Below, one piece after another: positions 6,740 through 8,851 of a stretch of DNA of 8,851 nucleotides. Location of the stretch: contig JAEZAV010000058.1 in the NCBI GenBank assembly GCA_023430285.1, positions 1 through 8,851 of the forward strand. The letters run 5' to 3'. The translations under genes and the position numbers were made by a program. The stretch's first letter is position 1, and every line of letters begins with the position of its first letter. Under the pieces are notes generated by a model. It worked only from the letters and a program-made list of their open reading frames with translations. It had not been told where the DNA came from and did not search any database. The DNA comes from Methanobacteriota archaeon (GTDB taxonomy: Archaea > Methanobacteriota > Methanobacteria > Methanobacteriales > Methanobacteriaceae).

Positions 6740-7081
6740 CTATTTGATATATCGCAGCTCAGTAGTAATTGGCACATTTATCCCTGGTGCAAATTCGTTA
6801 AGAATAATTCTTTGACCAATCTCTCCTTTGAAAACAAAAGTTTCCATAGCAGGCCCTCCTGTTATATCAGGATTAATTGGAACGATTTGACGACTCACTA
6901 ATTTCACACAACTTTTATTGTATTCAGGTTCCCAATGATAGCCTGTTGAAGGATTAATCTTCATAGTTATTTTTATTTCTTTCCATTGAACCGGCACATT
7001 GTTTGATGTTGTTGCACTAACACCACCCACCATAGCAAGGCACATTAATGCCATCATCACTCCGAACAATTTTGTCCACAT
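6740..7081 (-). CDS. Secreted chagasin-like (I42 family) cysteine protease inhibitor
   Basis: The 113-residue product begins with a signal peptide: MWTK, a hydrophobic core to about residue 20, and a likely cleavage after VSA (23). A mature domain of about 90 residues follows. It carries two of the three inhibitory loops of the chagasin/amoebiasin family: NPSTGYHW (43-50), matching NPTTGY.W, and TGGPAMETFVF (74-84), matching the GxGG-xx-F loop. The third loop, usually around RPW, is not recognisable; ILNEFAPG (93-100) stands in its place. Family members block papain-like cysteine proteases, so it probably acts outside the membrane. The host enzyme is unknown. ATG 7079-7081 is preceded by GGGGATGAT (minus sense, about 7087-7095), and a TATA-like TTTATAAA lies at 7123-7130 inside a large palindrome. 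It is the second minus-strand gene after 7374-7727, 292 bases away, probably with its own promoter. Confidence 0.82.
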   Translation of the reverse strand: MWTKLFGVMMALMCLAMVGGVSATTSNNVPVQWKEIKITMKINPSTGYHWEPEYNKSCVKLVSRQIVPINPDITGGPAMETFVFKGEIGQRIILNEFAPGINVPITTELRYIK

Positions 7082-7122
7082 AAAAAATCATCCCCATATT
7101 GTTGTTTTATAGAATTATTACA

Positions 7123-7151
7123 TTTATAAATTAAAAGTTTTAACTTATAAA
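7123..7151. repeat. 29-bp near-perfect palindrome over the inhibitor promoter
   Basis: Around the central G at 7137 the arms pair at 13 of 14 positions: TTTATAA (7123-7129) with TTATAAA (7145-7151), and TTAAAA (7131-7136) with TTTTAA (7138-7143). Only A7130/C7144 fail to pair. On the minus strand the proximal arm reads TTTATAAA, a TATA box at the right distance for the inhibitor gene, so a protein bound here would cover the TATA/BRE area. Each arm carries a TATA-like box, so divergent transcription is also possible. Operator function is inference. Confidence 0.5.
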
Positions 7152-7373
7152 CATTACTATGTATGGAGATTTAATTAATTATAGGAATCCAATTTTTTCA
7201 ACAAATTAACCCATTATCCAGATTTAAAGCTAAATAATGGTTTATAAATTAATTGATCATTTTTAAGAATTAAAAACTCGCTTAAATAATTCTTCTTAAA
7301 AAAATTAAAAAGAAAATATGGATATAAAATTAATTTAATACAAAAATCTGATTTTTTTATAGAGATATTAAAC
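7152..7373. other. Very AT-rich spacer with inverted repeats
   Basis: Together with the promoter this is most of a 292-base gap between the two minus-strand genes. An 8-bp inverted repeat lies at AAGAATTA (7265-7272) and TAATTCTT (7287-7294) with a 14-base loop, and a 15-base palindrome AAAAATCTGATTTTT lies at 7342-7356. On the minus strand, T-runs at about 7299-7318 follow the end of the upstream gene and may end its transcript. No coding frame or known RNA was recognised. Confidence 0.35.
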
Positions 7374-7727
7374 CTACTTTCCCCTAATCTTTGTTGTGTT
7401 CGATTCTGACATTTTTGTGTACTCAGTTACATTACTGTTTCCCATATTATCGTTGTAAAAACTCTCGAACATTGTTTCATTAAGATCCAGAAGTTCGTAG
7501 ATGTTTGGGTGATAAAATTCCGGAGGATAAATAATTTTAAGATCAATTTGAACAGATTTTGGCATGGCGTTTGATCTTAAAGCCATTTTATATTTACTCC
7601 CATCTACTGTTTTAAATTTTCTAAGTGCCACTGATTGATCTGGACTCAATTCTTTATGATCCTTGTCAATAAATTGGAAAAAAAAGGTATTATTATTCAA
7701 TATCTCCTTGGTTTTTGTTTCTAACAT
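7374..7727 (-). CDS. Small sequon-rich protein of unknown function
   Basis: I do not recognise this protein of 117 residues (123 if started at 7745). It is polar and Asn-rich, with four N-glycosylation sequons (NNT, NET, NVT, NTT) and several Tyr/Phe/Pro segments such as IIYPPEFYHPNIYELL, and it ends in a Ser/Thr/Asn-rich basic tail. That composition resembles archaeal exported proteins, yet no signal peptide or membrane segment is present at the N-terminus. An in-frame TAG lies upstream at 7764-7766, so the frame cannot be extended without a sequence change. I prefer ATG 7725-7727 because GGGGAT lies 4 bases before it; the ATG at 7743-7745 adds MILGIS and has only weak signals. It is divergent from the ExoD gene, about 70-90 bases away. 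A remnant of a longer exported protein is possible. No cysteine and no known motif was seen. Confidence 0.55.
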   Translation of the reverse strand: MLETKTKEILNNNTFFFQFIDKDHKELSPDQSVALRKFKTVDGSKYKMALRSNAMPKSVQIDLKIIYPPEFYHPNIYELLDLNETMFESFYNDNMGNSNVTEYTKMSESNTTKIRGK

Positions 7728-7745
7728 TGATATCCCCAATATCAT

Positions 7746-7816
7746 TAAGATTCCAAATTCACCCTAATCCAACTTAATACATATTTAGTAACTTTACAGT
7801 AAATATATTTTTCTGC
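7746..7816. promoter_or_regulatory. Divergent promoter region between the small protein and ExoD genes
   Basis: The 71-base gap holds two AT-rich candidates: AATACATATTTAG (7776-7788) and AAATATATTTTT (7801-7812), either of which could serve one of the two genes. If the second serves the plus-strand gene, transcription would start after ATG 7817 and a later start codon would be needed. I cannot decide from sequence alone. Confidence 0.3.
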
Positions 7817-8539
7817 ATGTTATTAACAACCATAAATTTCAAACCCCTCAAAATCAAGATTAAAATAGGTGCATGTAAACTGGGGGTTAATATTCTGTCT
7901 CATGGATTCAATACTGTGGAACACTTCTCCATTATCATAGAAGATATTTCTTCAAAAATTCCAGATGAAGGAATTACCTTGAAGGATTTTCTTGACATTA
8001 TAGGTGATCGTGGACTTTTTATGTCTTGCATGATACTAACCGCACCATTTCTACTCCCCATATCAGTTCCTGGAATGAGCATACCCTTTGGATCCGCCAT
8101 ATTTTTAATTAGTCTAGGAATTGCATCAGACAGACCAGTATTAATACCTGACAGAATCATGAATCATAAAATATCCAAGAACAATATGGATCTCATTTTG
8201 AAAGAAATTTTAAATATTTTGATTCCCCTAGAAAAGTACATCAAACCCAGACTGTGTTATCTTGTAAGGGGAGATACAGCAAAACAGATAAACAGCATAA
8301 TGATAGCTTTCGGAGCAGTGCTTTTAGTAACTCCCATAATAGCACCCATGGGAGACTTTTTCCCATCCTACGGAATTCTTTTTATCTCACTTGGAACCCT
8401 TGAAAATGATGGTTACATGGTGCTTGCAGGTTTTGCAACTGTAATATTCACTGCAATATACTACATCCTAATATTTGCAGTTGGAATCACATTGATACTG
8501 TTATTACTATCGTTCCTAGGACTGCATTTCCACTTATAG
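7817..8539 (+). CDS. ExoD family exopolysaccharide-synthesis membrane protein
   Basis: The 240-residue product matches the ExoD family: GITLKDFLDIIGDRG (52-66), then the membrane signature PFLLPISVPGMSIPFG (77-92) and LISLGIASDRPVLIPDR (97-113), a charged middle (about 114-156), and three C-terminal hydrophobic segments (about 161-177, 183-195 and 202-234). ExoD was described as needed for exopolysaccharide production in rhizobia; its molecular activity is unsettled, and here only a role at the cell envelope can be suggested. The start is doubtful. ATG 7817 has no ribosome binding site and adds a basic N-terminal stretch unlike the family, while GTG at 7916 would give about 207 residues, the usual family length. 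The gene stands alone on its strand, followed by a poly-T tract and the convergent purA end. Confidence 0.85.
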   Translation: MLLTTINFKPLKIKIKIGACKLGVNILSHGFNTVEHFSIIIEDISSKIPDEGITLKDFLDIIGDRGLFMSCMILTAPFLLPISVPGMSIPFGSAIFLISLGIASDRPVLIPDRIMNHKISKNNMDLILKEILNILIPLEKYIKPRLCYLVRGDTAKQINSIMIAFGAVLLVTPIIAPMGDFFPSYGILFISLGTLENDGYMVLAGFATVIFTAIYYILIFAVGITLILLLLSFLGLHFHL

Positions 8540-8634
8540 ATACTTAAAATTCCAAATATTAGGTCAAAATAATGGCCATTTAGAGCAAAAAGGGCAGATC
8601 GTTAAATTGTAAGGTAAAATAAAAAAAGAAAATA

Positions 8635-8651
8635 TTATTTTTTTTTTTTTA
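8635..8651 (+). terminator. Poly-T terminator after the ExoD gene
   Basis: An uninterrupted run of about 13 T (8638-8650) lies roughly 100 bases after the stop codon, the longest T-run in the window and a good archaeal terminator for plus-strand transcripts. Confidence 0.55.
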
Positions 8652-8667
8652 GATTGTAGAAATTGTT

Positions 8668-8702
8668 AAAATTTAAAAAATAGAGGAAGTTTTAGTTCTT
8701 CC
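8668..8702 (-). terminator. Hairpin plus T-tract after purA
   Basis: GGAAG (8685-8689) and CTTCC (8698-8702) pair with an 8-base loop. On the minus strand the hairpin comes 15 bases after the purA stop and is followed at once by a T-rich stretch, so it resembles an intrinsic terminator. The stem is only 5 bp, so the T-tract may be the working part. Confidence 0.45.
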
Positions 8703-8717
8703 CTTAAATTTTTATAT

Positions 8718-8851
8718 TTAAAGCAGTTCGTCCCTTAGATCTATGGTGTCTACCAGGTCTGGTCCTGTTGATATGATGGTTACAGGTACTCCTGTTTCTC
8801 CTTCGATCTCTGCTACGAAGTTTTTAACTTCCTGTGATAGTAGTGAGTAGT
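8718..8851 (-). CDS. purA: Adenylosuccinate synthetase, C-terminal part
   Basis: The last 43 residues of a minus-strand protein enter from the right edge and end at TAA (8718-8720). The segment EIEGETGVPVTIISTGPD followed by TIDLRDELL matches the C-terminus of adenylosuccinate synthetase, where GVPxxxISTGPxRxxT is strongly conserved; here LVDTI replaces the common RxxTI, so the usual Arg is Leu. The enzyme joins aspartate to IMP using GTP, the first step from IMP to AMP in the cytoplasm. The start and most of the catalytic domain lie outside the window. It is convergent with the ExoD gene and has a hairpin and T-tract right after the stop. Confidence 0.85.
   Translation of the reverse strand, partial: YSLLSQEVKNFVAEIEGETGVPVTIISTGPDLVDTIDLRDELL

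Noticed and set aside
6562..6777. Minus-strand open frame of 71 codons past the inhibitor gene
   Set aside because: Overlaps the inhibitor's 3' end in another frame, is dominated by Phe/Ile/Lys from AT-rich DNA, and has no start signal or family resemblance.
7342..7356. 15-base palindrome AAAAATCTGATTTTT
   Set aside because: Short A/T-only arms with a one-base centre are expected by chance here, and no promoter is adjacent.
1..8851. CRISPR arrays, tRNA or rRNA genes, insertion sequences, attachment sites
   Set aside because: Read through on both strands; no regularly spaced repeats, tRNA-like cloverleaf ends, transposase motifs or flanking duplications were found.

Overview
The window looks like a piece of a low-GC, free-living methanogen chromosome of the Methanobacterium type. 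This rests on four things seen in the sequence. Ribosome binding sites have the form GGTGAT or GGGGAT placed just before ATG. TATA boxes are archaeal in character (TTTATAAA-like), and genes end in poly-T tracts. A DUF166 iron-sulfur protein, a family I know mainly from archaea, sits beside a corrin-ring methyltransferase. A stand-alone response-regulator domain is of the kind common in Methanobacterium sensory proteins. The genus assignment is inference; no rRNA or other phylogenetic marker is present.

Layout from left to right: (1) the C-terminal tail of an unidentified, probably exported + strand protein (2-166). (2) A convergent - strand gene coding for a TPR domain fused to a CPBP-family membrane protease (357-1691). 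(3) A divergent + strand run: a GDP-mannose dehydratase/reductase-like SDR (1868-3085), then a response-regulator receiver domain fused to a membrane-anchored family 2 glycosyltransferase (3322-4602). (4) A + strand pair: a DUF166 protein with a ferredoxin-like C-terminus (4784-5686) and cobalt-precorrin-4 C11-methyltransferase cbiF (5751-6512). (5) Two - strand genes in an AT-rich area: a secreted chagasin-like cysteine-protease inhibitor (6740-7081) and a small unknown protein rich in N-glycosylation sequons (7374-7727). (6) A divergent + strand ExoD-family membrane protein (7817-8539). (7) The C-terminus of adenylosuccinate synthetase purA, - strand, running off the right edge (8718-8851).

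Two themes connect the genes. One is the cell surface: nucleotide-sugar SDR, receiver-controlled glycosyltransferase, ExoD protein, secreted protease inhibitor and sequon-rich proteins. The other is corrinoid synthesis (cbiF with the DUF166 Fe-S protein), expected in a hydrogenotrophic methanogen that needs a cobamide for methyl transfer.

The most unusual items are the receiver-glycosyltransferase fusion, the TPR-CPBP fusion, the chagasin-like protein that keeps two of three inhibitory loops, and two strong palindromes lying on the promoters of the inhibitor gene and of the TPR-protease gene. I saw no tRNA, rRNA, CRISPR array, insertion sequence or clear mobile element.
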